DNA from: Linepithema humile
Lineage: Eukaryota; Arthropoda; Insecta; Hymenoptera; Formicidae
DNA length: 64,000 nt
Assembly (NCBI RefSeq): GCF_040581485.1
Contig: NC_090129.1
Span: 34,892,764-34,956,763 of the forward strand
Direction of reading: 5' to 3'
The notes under the pieces were generated by a model. It saw nothing but the letters and a program-made list of their open reading frames with translations, was not told the DNA's origin and did no database searches. Positions 41,901 through 50,200 of the stretch are shown here, piece by piece (position 1 is the stretch's first letter; every line of letters begins with the position of its first letter). The position numbers were made by a program, and so were the translations under genes.

Positions 41901-44900
41901 AAATGCCCATTAAAGTTTATGTTGTAATAGCAATTATTATACCAATTATTCTACATTTCGTTACTTAATCAAGCGCGAGATAGATTTCGTAACTCTACGT
42001 GCGGTGACTTGATTAAAACGCGCGACACAACCGACCGAATGAGCAACCAAAATGATCGATGATCGTCTTTCGCGATTGTTTTCCTTGACATTCTCCGGCT
42101 TCCCGACCTTATTTGTATTCGAAGAACCTTCAGTAAAAAAACTATGTCAGGATTACTCTGGCATATGTTTGTAATTCAAAAGATGAATTTAAATGATCAC
42201 AAAGACTACCAACAATCGACCTTAATTTTTACTGAGTTGCCTTTCTGCATAGTTATCAGCATTTAATAAGTATTCTGTGAATTATAAAGAATATTTTACA
42301 TCTAAGAAAAAAGATTTTATAACTACGGCATTAAAATATTAAACTTTTACATTGGCATTTTGTTTGGAAATATTTCAATTAATTTTAAGCAAACTTTACT
42401 CCAAGAGAAATTTAATAAAAAATAATAAAATATTTAATATATTAATACATAATAAAATTTTCGTAATTAATGTTAAGAATCAGAAACATACAATAAATGC
42501 TAGCAAATTTTTTTGAGAAGAGATTGATTTTATATGACTGAAGTCTTTTTTGGGAAATATATCATATTCTAAATTAATATTGCAGGGTATGTGGATTGGA
42601 TCGCTTATGCCGCTGAGTGCACTTTTCGGTGGTATTGCTGGAGGACCATGCATCGAATACATCGGAAGAAGAAATACGATACTTGCTACGGCGTTTCCAT
42701 TTATCGGAGGTAAAATTATCGCGAAATATGTATTACAAAATATTAATAAAATATAGTAATAATGTAAGATGTAACAAAGCTCTAATATATTAAGATAACG
42801 TTTTAAATCGATTGTGCAAAGTTATTGTTATGAATTGCGTATAAATAGTAAACTGACAATGAATTACATGGCGATACGATTCTGTTACAGCATGGCTTTT
42901 AATCGCGTTGGCTGAGAACGTCCCGATGGTGCTAGTTGGACGCGCGTTATGCGGATTCGGCGTAGGTGTTGCTTCTTTAGCGCTACCCGTGTACTTAGGC
43001 GAAACAATACAGACAGAAGTACGCGGTACTCTTGGCTTGATGCCCACTGCCTTCGGTAATACCGGTAAGTGATTTAACTGTCAAATAAACGCGCGAGTGT
43101 TTGCTGTGCGTGTATTGTACATATAACGAATAAATATTAAATATTATATTTGTTCCTGATTAATCCGGATATCAAACAGATAACAAGATAACAAAATTAA
43201 GATGATATTTGTTCAATTGGTTAAATATTATTCATTCGTGTGCAGCATATATTTCACCCCACTCTCATTTATAAATTATTATTCCGCGAGAATTTAAAGA
43301 TCTTTCGTTCACAGGAATATTATTATGCTTCACGTTGGGCATGTATCTGGATTGGAGAAATTTGGCGCTGGTAGGCGCGAGCTTGCCCATACCATTCTTG
43401 ATTCTGATGTTCATGATCCCGGAGACGCCAAGGTGGTACATCTCGAAGGGGAAGACGAAAAAGTCGCGAAAGGCACTGCAGTGGCTGCGCGGTAAGGAAA
43501 CGGACATCACCGAGGAATTGAGTATGATCGAGAAATTGCACATGGAGAGCGAGCGAAACGATTCCCAAGGTACGATATCGGAATTGATGAAGCGCAACAA
43601 TCTGAAGCCGCTTCTTATTTCCCTGGGATTGATGCTGTTCCAACAAATGTCCGGCATCAATGCAGTAATATTCTACACGGTGCAAATATTCCAGGTACGT
43701 ATCAATTAATTAGTATTCTCCATCGCCTTTAAAATTTGATATCTTTTAAACACGTTGACGAAATGCGCAGCGGCAGTGTCGATAAATTTCCGAATTTTCA
43801 TCTAATCAATGGACGACATTCTCGTTTTCAGGATGCCGGCAGCACGATCGACGAAAATCTTTCCACCATCATCATCGGCATCGTGAACTTTATATCCACC
43901 TTCGTCGCCGCGTCCGTGATCGACAAGTTGGGCAGGAAGATGCTGTTGTATATAAGCGGTGTATCAATGGCTGTCACGCTCTTCGCCCTCGGCGGATTCT
44001 TCTACGTCAAATCGATGGGCATGGACGTGACGTCGTTCGGCTGGCTGCCGCTGGTCAGTCTGATCGTGTATGTTGTGGGTTTCTCGCTAGGCTTCGGACC
44101 CATTCCCTGGTTGATGATGGGCGAGATTCTGCCGGCCAAGATCCGCGGTTCGGCCGCGAGTATCGCGACCGGCTTCAACTGGATGTGCACCTTCATCGTA
44201 ACGAAAACCTTCGAGGATGTCATAGCGCTGATCGGCGCGCACGGTACCTTCTGGCTGTTCGGCTCCATTATCGCGGTAGGTTTCGTCTTCGTGGTCGTCA
44301 GCGTACCAGAAACGAGCGGTAGGTCGCTCGAGGAAATCGAGAAGAGGTTCACAGGCCGAACTAGAAGAATGAGCTCGGTCGCCAACATGAAGCCGATGCC
44401 GATGGCGTGCTAGCCGCCATCGAACGTCCGATCGCGATTTTCTTCAAGAAATCGCGATTTCTCTTCGAGAAATCTCACGCGACCGAGAAGTGAGACTTGC
44501 GGTTACGGTGTTATTTTAAGGGATAAATTCCCTTATAGATACGTTTTCCCTTAAAGGGAAATTAGATATGAAGGTATATTTCTCTCTTCTGCATAAAGAG
44601 GAAGAGTACTTGCTCTCTCCCCTTTTCCTATCTTGCTCTTACAAAATTTTCAGCTCATTCTTGCAAGATTCGCTTGTAATCAATAACGAGTACAATTATC
44701 ATTCAACTATATCCGGAAATGCGGAGGGACAAAAGCGAATCTTTTCCGAAAGACCCGTACTTTCTTTAATTAGATATTATATTGAAGAGCTGTAACTGGA
44801 TGTGAAAAGTTTTATCAATTGAAAACTTTAGTAATTTTTTTATAATCATGAGAAATTTTTTAGTAATTCGTTAAAATAATTTTTTCGACTGAATATTCAA

Positions 44901-47900
44901 GTTGACAGTTTTATATCGATTATTATATTTTTATCGAAAATGCGACACATCTTCATTCGCTTGCTTCTTTAATTATCCAGATGAAACGTAAGTGCAGCAA
45001 GATTCCGTTTCTATTTATTCATATCTAATATGGGGAAAAGAGCCAACGATAGTGCCAACCTTGTCAGGCGTCCAATTTGCGAAACCTTAATACGTACTTT
45101 AAGACTAATTAATTACGAGGCAAAAATACGTTCCTAGCGGGGAAATGATACGATATGTGACTATCAGCTGTTGACTAGATGTATAATTGCGATTGTTTTT
45201 ATTATTCGACAATTCTACAGGGTCTACCTCAAGTTAATATTGCATCATCGGGAGGTGTGCACGTGTGAATCGCGCGATTTTTTTTCTTTTTTTTTAAGTG
45301 CACACAGTCTTAGGCTGTGGTATACGTAATTTTGTGCGGAGATAGATCGTCACGTATACTTTGAATTTCAGAAACACGCGTAATATGTACTTATATATTT
45401 ACGTATTATACGTCGGTCTTCGAAGCAAGGGTGAACTTCCCGCGCGATGATAAGCTTAAGATCAATCGCGTTCCTATGCACCCTCTTCATGATAGAGCCA
45501 CTGTTTGTAAATAGCCGGAGGTTTGCACCATTAGGATAATTAATGTACATATATTCCAAAATCAAGATGGTTAACTTTAATCGTAGCTCGGCAATTATTT
45601 TTCTAATGTCTCTTCCTCTTTGGAAATATAGAAATTTAAAAAGACGCAGAGAGCTGATCGAACTATGATTTAAGCTGATCAACATCGAAAAAATTGATCC
45701 TAGGCAAAGATGATATGATTCAGTCTATCAGATCGCGTATAATCTTCTTGTTAAATGAATGATACGCGCAATCGGACTGTATCAATGTGGGATGTGAATA
45801 CGATTCTAAATGTATATACATAAAAAGTGATAATTTTAAATAGAAGATATATATATTTTTATTTTCTGAACGAGTTGAAAAGAGTAGGAATTATAGTTGT
45901 AGTCGAGTTGTTAGGAAATTAGTAGCGTAAGAGGAGAACCTCAGACGAATGTAAAGCTTGTCGAAATGCCTATGTTCAAAAATTAAGATAAAACTGCTAA
46001 TATCAGACGAGTGTTATCGGTCAAATTATGTAATCGGAAATAGTTCATCGATAGACTTTCATGGCTAAATTCAAAATATCGACAAAAATTGATTTGTATT
46101 GCCTAAATTGTAAATATATATTTTTATCATCAATTTCTCTTTTGATTGCGCAACAAGAATTATTCACAAATAACTTACAAAACATATAACAGAGATCAGT
46201 TAAAAAATTATAATATTGCCATCAAGATAACTTATATATAATTCTATGATAAAAAATTTTAATTTTAAAAACTAAAATAAAAATAAAATAATTTTTAAAA
46301 ATTATTTGGAAGAACATTGCGCTTAATACTTCCTGTAATGCTTTTAAAATACAAATTTATCTTGCCTATGAAAAATAGCCAATGAAACGTTTGATAAACT
46401 ATATGCAGATATTTTACTTTATTCTAATTCATCATTTGACCGAATACATTCACAATGTTTTAATGCAGTGTACTATAAATCTCAACGTATCATAATTGAC
46501 AACTGACGAAACTATCAAAAAACGTTAAAATTGCGAGCATCCATTTTTATAAGATGATTAGAGTGCGCTTGTAGTTTATATACGTTTAAATCGAGGACAA
46601 AAAATCCATTTGCAGCGAATCTCATTTGCATAAATAGATATAAAAATGATAAAATGTTATAAGATAATTTTTGGAGTTTGTTTTTGGCATTATTATGATA
46701 AATATTGTTTATAATACGCAAAATATCATTTCTCAAAATTGTAACAATACGAACAAAAGATCATTCCTGCTGCGCAAATTAATATACGGTTCAATTTAAT
46801 ATCGTATAAAGCAATAAGCGTGCAATGCCTTGTTTTATATGTGAGAATTGAGTACATTACTACCCCTCATACAATTACCAATCACTGCATTTCTTTGTTT
46901 CTCATATTTCTGTTTACATTTGTTACTATACAGGTGATATCTGCCGCTTATTTATAAGGCATTTGCCAAAGCACAATAAAGATGGCGAAATATTTTTGAT
47001 AATTTAATACTCATGTTAAGTTTACATATATTTGTAAGTTATTATGTGGTAATTTTAAGGCTATTAATGACTATTAATAAAATGATACATTTATGTAAAA
47101 ACAATTGTTTTCTGTCTGATACCTCTCTTCTTTGATATTTTTTATGAATTTGATCAATTATATTTTGCTAAGAAATAATTATGAACAATTATACATTGCT
47201 AGAAATAATATCTTAATATCTTGTGATAATATAATTACCATTAAAAGCAATTTTGATGTAAAACACAAAACATCTTATCGCTGCGTTATGAAAAAACTCA
47301 ATCCCTTCCGTTTCTTAGTCTCTTACACTCAAAAAAATAATCTTGCAATAATAGCTAAAATTTTCTAGGGGTAAAAAATTAACTAAAACAGATAAATAAT
47401 TAGCAACTGTTGTGATATTGCATATGTAAGTACTTAATCAGTTTAAATGACAGAAACAGAATATATATCTGTATTGTTTATGAACTTTAAAAAGAAAGTT
47501 TCTCTAAAGCGCTTATCTATATAAGAACAATCACGTGTTAGATCATGCAATGAATAACATTTAGCAATGGTACCTAAATTTTTCAGAAGCTATTGCTAGA
47601 ACATTACTGCTATAAATTCTATATGTGACAAACAATGCTTTCACAGATACGAAAAATAGTGATACATTCTTGTTGCGATATCTAGAAATCTAACTACATC
47701 AGCGAAATATTTTTTTGAGTGTACTTAACTTATTAATAAAATCTACAATAATTTTAACAATTGCCATCTTTGTTTAATAATGATATATGATGGCACTCAT
47801 TTCGAAAAGCAATCATAACTCCTATCGTATAAATGATAAGTAGCAGCAAGTAGCTGCATGTTTTCCTTGTACTTTATACTTATGACAAGCATATATTAAA

Positions 47901-48318
47901 CATTTGCGAAACAGTGTAGAAAATATTTATATCGCACTCTATATTATAAGCAATATACGTTCAAATTAACATGATAGCCAATGAGCTGACACTTAAGTTG
48001 CAAGTTTGCAAATTTCAGAGCAATAAACTTATTCATTGTCACTGCATGAATGTTAATATAACACTTATAATCAATGTTGTAAACATAATTTCTGCCAATT
48101 ATAGTAATTTTATGAAAAAGAAACAAGAAAGAATTGATAAACACTTAACTAAAACATGACTTACCCATAACTTGGACTCTGCAAATGGCACAGGTATCAC
48201 ACTCCACGTCCCAACTCCACATGGCCACGGCATTCCATTTTTTCAGAGTGAACATTTTATCATTTTTCTGATTATCGCCGTCAACCCGGTCTCCCGGGTC
48301 TTGTTCCAAATCAGCCAT
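7987..48318 (-). CDS. Roc2: RING-box protein 2 (SAG/Rbx2), cullin-RING ligase subunit
   Basis: There are two coding exons, 48,318-48,165 (51 codons plus one base) and 8,168-7,987. They join through G|AC with GT (GGTAAGTC) and AG (TTTTCAG) sites to give 111 aa, against about 113 aa for human RBX2. The start MADLEQDP is followed by the cullin-binding strand KMFTLKKWNAVAMWSWDVEC. The RING-H2 ligands are visible: C40, C43, C46, C54, C57, C71, C78, H80, H83, C86, C97 and C100. Family members dock E2 enzymes on cullin-5-type scaffolds and promote ubiquitin or NEDD8 transfer. The loop reads ESKKEVYGRQDC, longer than the vertebrate form. The intron is 39,996 bases and contains the whole Tret1 gene on the other strand. 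The identification is very secure; the 5' UTR structure is not resolved. Confidence 0.95.
11428..11961 (+). pseudogene. Decayed or partial coding stretch, unidentified
   Basis: A single plus-strand frame stays open for about 178 codons apart from one TAG at 11,719-11,721. From about 11,560 the DNA turns GC-rich and the codons become strongly purine-first with C or G third, for example in SIDEEEISVVILPSAGASS and NRDDEDIGDEADRHDKR. It ends LGPRDIAKDHLNQSFKVLDF and a stop. The AT-rich first third (up to AHKDSNKS) looks non-coding. It may be a captured gene fragment, an old transposon protein, or a real exon whose splice sites remove the stop. I recognise no family. The opposite strand also has open frames, including a hydrophobic stretch near 11,470-11,530, but its codon use is poorer. 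Confidence 0.3.
14734..14868. mobile_element. Foldback (palindromic) element with GAGTGTCGGGGCGC ends
   Basis: This is a 135-bp near-palindrome. The outer 17 bases, GAGTGTCGGGGCGCAAA, are perfectly repeated in inverse at the other end. The similarity continues inwards with an inverted ACAGGACAAAA and about 65 bp per arm with mismatches. It has no coding capacity. The structure is that of a small MITE or foldback element, but I could not identify a clean target-site duplication, so I leave the superfamily open. Confidence 0.75.
15014..15315. repeat. Large imperfect inverted repeat plus a third partial arm
   Basis: The left arm (about 15,014-15,132) and right arm (about 15,150-15,254) are inverse copies. 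Each includes CAACATCTCG, CTGTCAATAAAT and AAACAACGCTTGAAAACA-like segments around a short AT-rich loop. A third partial copy in direct orientation to the left arm follows at about 15,262-15,315 (ACAATTGCATATAAACAAC and CTGATGGAGT). This looks like a foldback element with nested or repeated insertion, or unequal exchange. No protein is encoded. Confidence 0.75.
15494..15883 (-). CDS. Orphan ORF with hydrophobic segments
   Basis: This open frame of 129 codons lies on the same strand as Roc2, within its intron. From about 15,810 downwards the codons end mostly in C or G, as in a real exon. The translated stretch runs NTRHWFAPLIFIYASVFEQC, then NAIIKVIVMNLTYLFHMAVL, then FAEDPHVQLRC: two or more likely membrane helices with cysteines between. 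A splice acceptor (CCTCGCAG) lies just before SYLMFIYF, and possible donors follow, so it could be one exon of a small membrane protein gene. The GC-rich final third may be read-through. No family is recognised. Confidence 0.28.
   Translation of the reverse strand: MRFQLKDKLTIKINLCLQCYCNPRSYLMFIYFNTRHWFAPLIFIYASVFEQCQCNAIIKVIVMNLTYLFHMAVLFAEDPHVQLRCASHVSLASVGAIEHHFPVVCTSVFFSLHDIPPSLYRDRITIDRG
17686..17741 (+). repeat. Four tandem copies of a 14-bp unit containing TTTGCAT
   Basis: The unit TGTGCTTTGCATAC occurs four times head to tail, with the last copy changed at its end. Each unit contains TTTGCAT, the core of an octamer site bound by POU-domain factors, so the array would present four evenly spaced sites about 1.3 helical turns apart. 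Whether it is bound is unknown. Confidence 0.95.
19658..19682. repeat. Perfect 25-base palindrome
   Basis: Twelve-base arms, TGCTAGTATATA and its inverse, surround a single central A. It could extrude as a hairpin or be a chance feature of AT-rich DNA; the non-AT bases (GCTAG) make chance less likely. Confidence 0.95.
20860..20867 (+). promoter_or_regulatory. TATA-like site ahead of a GC-rich patch
   Basis: TATAAAAG is followed by a GC-rich stretch (20,868-21,080). A 60-codon plus-strand ORF (20,925-21,107, starting from GTG; KHTCGQACTETGLAIL) lies downstream, with a shorter ATG frame inside it. The layout resembles a core promoter with a start about 30 bases downstream, but no splice donor or recognised product follows. 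It could be another alternative Tret1 promoter or an unrelated transcript. Confidence 0.3.
22420..22430 (+). promoter_or_regulatory. TATA box, candidate promoter 1a of Tret1
   Basis: TATATATAAAA sits at the start of the GC-rich island, about 1.4 kb before the ATG of exon 1a. A start near 22,450 would give an unspliced leader of about 1.4 kb. No splice sites were required to connect the two. The assignment is positional inference. Confidence 0.5.
23302..23334 (+). repeat. (GA)n tract in the presumed Tret1 leader
   Basis: A GA-rich simple repeat, 33 bases with one AA interruption. Such tracts bind GAGA-type factors in insects and are common at promoters; here it is downstream of the TATA box. 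Confidence 0.85.
23856..23927 (+). CDS. Tret1: Tret1 alternative first coding exon 1a
   Basis: This 24-codon exon, MPNSQRRQMMQPWPLC then LAPFAKKK, ends AAG|GTAAGA in phase 0, which matches the acceptor at 36,998. Its intron is about 13 kb and starts with (GT)n and (ACTC)n tracts. The open frame running past the donor into Cys-Val and Ser-Leu repeats is intronic. Confidence 0.7.
23856..44413 (+). CDS. Tret1: Facilitated trehalose transporter Tret1, long isoform a
   Basis: Exons: 23,856-23,927; 36,998-37,444; 40,389-40,514; 42,586-42,709; 42,891-43,064; 43,315-43,694; 43,832-44,413. All junctions are GT-AG and keep frame, giving 634 aa. The first exon, MPNSQRRQMMQPWPLC to FAKKK, joins in phase 0 to the 149-codon cytoplasmic region beginning ERSVLPKYYTKVSPIIRPSP. 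This is followed by the 12-helix sugar-porter core of the major facilitator superfamily. Insect Tret1 moves trehalose down its gradient across the plasma membrane, linking fat body and haemolymph. The gene lies wholly inside the Roc2 intron, antisense to it. The use of exon 1a is inferred from phase, donor quality and promoter context. Confidence 0.85.
23961..23987 (+). repeat. (GT)n microsatellite
   Basis: A pure GT run of 27 bases, 33 bases after the exon 1a donor. It may influence splicing because it is close to the 5' splice site. Confidence 0.95.
24131..24190 (+). repeat. (ACTC)n followed by (TC)n
   Basis: Tetranucleotide ACTC units pass into a TC run, in the first part of the Tret1 intron after exon 1a. 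Confidence 0.9.
25037..25507 (+). CDS. Unidentified 156-codon ORF, or further Tret1 first exon
   Basis: An ATG opens a 156-codon frame, MEADLISLTPTFEAVNTEEY onward, in a moderately GC-rich patch. Codon use is mixed and no domain, signal or membrane helix is seen. After codon 27 (CSARGN) there is a splice-donor-like AAC|GTAAGA in phase 0, so the first part could in principle splice to the Tret1 exon at 36,998 as a fourth N-terminus. Chance is also possible. Confidence 0.2.
   Translation: MEADLISLTPTFEAVNTEEYICSARGNVRDHPRMMPLASKARFTEIIPVSIPGFKGHATSRLRSRVSSEASAVRSVKTWSFGIPCRLFRESRFSLVAMDDVLYVAASWKYRSACARTRYKAEHRTVTYCLFEKQKLYFGRDKKMSDYHTYNDIMQK
27347..27353 (+). promoter_or_regulatory. TATA box with a nearby donor: possible non-coding first exon
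   Basis: TATAAAA at 27,347 is followed about 70 bases later by CTCAAG|GTAGAC (donor at 27,419). A transcript starting near 27,377 would give a first exon of about 40 bases with no ATG. It could feed into Tret1 exons or an unknown transcript. The evidence is motif spacing only. Confidence 0.25.
28719..28862 (+). repeat. Dispersed direct repeat, copy 1 (upstream of exon 1b)
   Basis: About 144 bp, from ATATGTTTGATTGAGTTCG to TGTTAGATTTTCTATC, repeated in the same orientation at 29,940-30,079 with scattered differences. The two copies flank Tret1 exon 1b. There are no terminal inverted repeats and no ORF. Confidence 0.85.
29363..44413 (+). CDS. Tret1: Tret1 long isoform b
   Basis: This form starts with the 13-codon exon 29,363-29,401 (MHQQGPPRVSTPP), which ends CCG|GTACGT in phase 0. 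It then uses the same exons as isoform a from 36,998 to the stop at 44,413, giving 623 aa. The upstream 120 bases are GC-richer than the surroundings and could be a promoter without a clear TATA box. The short proline-rich start differs from isoform a only in the extreme cytoplasmic N-terminus, so the likely effect is tissue-specific promoter use rather than altered transport. The exon is supported by phase, donor and context, not by a family match of its own. Confidence 0.55.
29940..30079 (+). repeat. Dispersed direct repeat, copy 2 (downstream of exon 1b)
   Basis: The partner of the copy at 28,719-28,862, about 140 bp, with a few substitutions and small indels. It shares GAGTTCGACA, CGTTGCAAATTGTTTCA and ATATCAATCTTTTGATCG. 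Confidence 0.85.
30864..31476 (+). repeat. Old, diverged direct duplication
   Basis: Segments 30,864-31,012 and 31,350-31,476 align over CAAATCTTGTCTG-like, TTAACGCAAAT / TTGACGCAAAT and ACAGCTGTGATTACAAG-like blocks, with indels. It is probably an ancient tandem duplication or two copies of a decayed repeat. Confidence 0.55.
34079..34109. repeat. Perfect hairpin, 13-bp stem and 5-base loop
   Basis: AGTTCATATCATA is followed by loop ACGTG and the exact inverse. It lies in a Tret1/Roc2 intron and could form in either transcript. Confidence 0.95.
36998..37444 (+). CDS. Tret1: Tret1 long-isoform cytoplasmic exon
   Basis: 149 codons between TTTCAG|GAG and CAG|GTGAAT, phase 0 on both sides. It reads ERSVLPKYYTKVSPIIRPSP, then a Ser/Asn/Lys-rich polar region ending PSPMRFTTQ. 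It has no membrane segment, so this is the long cytoplasmic N-terminal extension that separates long Tret1 forms from the short form. The exon begins without an in-frame ATG, so it needs an upstream start exon. Confidence 0.85.
37445..39146. other. Tret1 intron upstream of the internal promoter
   Basis: AT-rich, with no exon or element that I can support. A GC-richer patch begins near 38,930 and leads into the TATA box at 39,147. Confidence 0.5.
39147..39154 (+). promoter_or_regulatory. TATA box of the internal Tret1 promoter
   Basis: TATATAAG lies in a GC-rich patch, followed at the expected distance of about 30-40 bases by GTATCAATAG. An uninterrupted leader of about 260 bases leads to the ATG at 39,446. 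This is the clearest core promoter in the window and would drive the short isoform independently of the upstream exons. Confidence 0.65.
39446..44413 (+). CDS. Tret1: Tret1 short isoform (489-aa sugar porter)
   Basis: Exons: 39,446-39,529; 40,389-40,514; 42,586-42,709; 42,891-43,064; 43,315-43,694; 43,832-44,413. The start MKILLRADTHVNIQLPEN is the conserved short Tret1 N-terminus, and 489 aa compares with about 488 for fly Tret1-2. Helix 1 begins ILAALSVSLGSMVIGYASS (residue 29). Sugar-porter motifs are intact: EYIGRR (94-99), PETPRW (205-210), FQQMSGINAV (278-287), DKLGRK (327-332), GEILPAKIRG (393-402) and PETSGRS (455-461). The C-terminus TRRMSSVANMKP is also conserved. The product is a plasma-membrane uniporter for trehalose. 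No acceptor in the right phase precedes this ATG, so this is a first exon and not an internal one. Confidence 0.92.
46276..46980 (+). terminator. Candidate Tret1 polyadenylation region
   Basis: The first canonical AATAAA hexamers that I see after the Tret1 stop are at 46,276-46,281 (overlapping repeats) and 46,975-46,980. Use of the first would give a 3' UTR of about 1.9 kb. 44,414-46,275 otherwise contains no feature that I can support, so it is probably 3' UTR followed by spacer. Confidence 0.35.
47336..47721 (-). mobile_element. Non-autonomous DNA transposon (MITE), copy 2
   Basis: The reverse complement of the element at 6,828-7,224, differing at roughly a dozen positions plus small gaps. 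The ends are CACTCAAAAAAATA and its inverse, directly flanked by TA on both sides. It lies in the Roc2 intron about 440 bases downstream of the first coding exon's donor. Confidence 0.88.
48165..48318 (-). CDS. Roc2: Roc2 coding exon 1
   Basis: 51 codons plus one base, MADLEQDPGDRVDGDNQKND through CRVQVM, with donor ATGG|GTAAGTC. It carries the cullin-binding strand and the first three zinc cysteines. A further donor-like CGTAAG|GTGAGTC on the same strand at 48,562-48,570 may end a non-coding leader exon, but I found no strong acceptor between it and the ATG. Confidence 0.93.
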
Positions 48319-48755
48319 ATTTCAGGTTAGAAATACCAGTCACACACGTACAAAGTGCACGCGAAGAGGTTAACGAAAGCTGTTTAGATCAACACTGGAG
48401 ATCCTACGAAGCTGTTATGGCTAATATATGCCATCTAACGGTAGCGGTCAGACTTTCCACCAAATCACCGAAGCGACAATACCGACATCATCGAAATTAT
48501 CAAGAGAATACATTTCCGCAAAAGCTTGCAAATCTTGAAGATTGAAATAAAGATATAATTTGACTCACCTTACGATGCGCAGCAGCGGAGTTGCAAATAT
48601 ACATCTGTAAAATACATAAATAACCAAATTAGTTAAAATAATCATTAATATGCATCGTATTACATATATATGCAATAGTAGAAATGCCAAATCGCACTCC
48701 CAATATTCAAATCAATCGCCGCAATTAATGAACATTCAAATAATAGATTACCTTA

Positions 48756-48917
48756 GGGTGAAATCAGATGATACGAAAAAGAGCTGCGGAACGGAGAGTG
48801 CGTCATTGAAACAGCCAATCACAGCTATTGCGTACGATTGTATTCCGCAACTGATTGGCTGTCTCAATGACACACTCTCCGTTTCGCAGCTCTTTTCCGT
48901 ATCATCTGATTTCACCC
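48756..48917. mobile_element. Foldback element with TTA flanks (Harbinger-like MITE)
   Basis: A 162-bp near-palindrome. GGGTGAAATCAGATGATACG and the following 45 or so bases recur in inverse at the other end, around a loop of about 30 bases. TTA occurs directly outside both ends, the target duplication typical of PIF/Harbinger elements. No coding sequence. The superfamily assignment rests on TTA and the GGG terminus only. Confidence 0.75.
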
Positions 48918-50200
48918 TTACGGTTGTTCCGCCATTGCCAAATACCCCCGGACCTCCTCCTCCTCTCAGTTCCGCCGTGGCTGTTTCTCCATGATACGCA
49001 CACTCGTGTCGCCGACTGCTCCCCGGGCCTTCTTCTCTCTGTTCCGCGGCTACTTCTTTATGAAACTCACACATCACACACTCGCGAAAATACGATCAAC
49101 TGCACAATATTTTACACGACGACACTCATGAAAACGCATTTCCGGCGCGAATTTTGTCACACTTATACGAGCGAAAATACGGTCAACTGCGCAACACTTT
49201 ACACTACATTCCCGAAAACGCACACCCGACGCGAATTTTATCCTACTACAACAAGCGAAATGAGATTAACAACGCGAGCACTGATGATTCAAGTAGCAGA
49301 GGTACGAAGCGTTCGACCAATGGCGCCCAATACAGGAACGAGACTGAAACAAAAAAAAATTTGAAATTGCGATTTCGCGCGCCACCGCCACAGCAGTGTC
49401 ACCACCTTTTGCCTCTAAAGGAACCTTTTCATGTGACAGTCGTGACATCGGGTGACCAAACTACTGCAGCGATTGGTTATTTCTGGACATTTGTGGATTG
49501 GCGAGAGTTAATGTGAAAAGGCACCTTCATTCTATTCTCATATTTTTTCATGCACAAAAAGAGTGATTGGTTGGATTTGCGTTTTACTTGTATTCTAAGA
49601 TAACTAAATAAATAATGCATTATGGAGCAAGTTACAAGATTATCTTACGGTTATTCCGCTGTCGCCGGCTATTCCCCGAACCTTTTTCTCTCTGCTATGC
49701 CGCAGCTACTTTATGATACTCACAGATCATACTCGCGAAAATACGGTCAACTGCACAATATTTTACACGACACTTTCGAAAACGCATTCTCGACGCGAAT
49801 TTTGGTCATACTATACCAGCGAAACGAAATTAACAATGCAAACACTGACGATTCGAGTAGCAGAGTTATGATGCGTTAGATCTAATGGCATCCAAATACG
49901 GAAACGAAAGAAAACTTTAAATTGCAACTTTGCGCGCCACCGCCACAGCAAAACTACCAACTTTTGTCTTTAAAGGAACTTGTTTATGTGACGCCTGCGA
50001 CATCTCGCGGCTAAAAACTAGTGCAGCGATTGGTTCTTTTTGGACAATCGTGGAGCGTCGAGCATCAATGTGAAAAGGCACCTTAATCCAACTTTCGTTT
50101 CGTGGACTTTTCGCGCATGAAAGAGTGACTGGTTGAATTAGCGTTTTTACTTATATTCTAAGATAACTGAATAAATTACGCGATACTGAGCAAGTCACAA
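48918..50200 (+). repeat. Diverged tandem duplication upstream of Roc2
   Basis: The unit beginning CTTACGGTT at 48,918 recurs at 49,645. Matching blocks include CGCGAAAATACGGTCAACTGC, ACGCGAATTTT, GCGCGCCACCGCCACAGCA, GCAGCGATTGGTT, AATGTGAAAAGGCACCTT and TATTCTAAGATAACT. The first copy is longer, about 727 against about 555 bp, because it carries its own internal duplications, for example CGCGAAAATACG(A/G)TCAACTGC twice at about 49,082 and 49,170. Copies contain ATTGG/CCAAT boxes. Open frames through it (up to 169 codons) differ between copies and look non-coding. Confidence 0.85.

Noticed and set aside
43265..43685. Minus-strand ORFs of 120-131 codons opposite Tret1
   Set aside because: Antisense shadows of the GC-rich Tret1 exon.
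48855..49516. ORFs of 120-169 codons in the tandem duplication
   Set aside because: The frame is not preserved between the two copies, so selection for a protein is unlikely.
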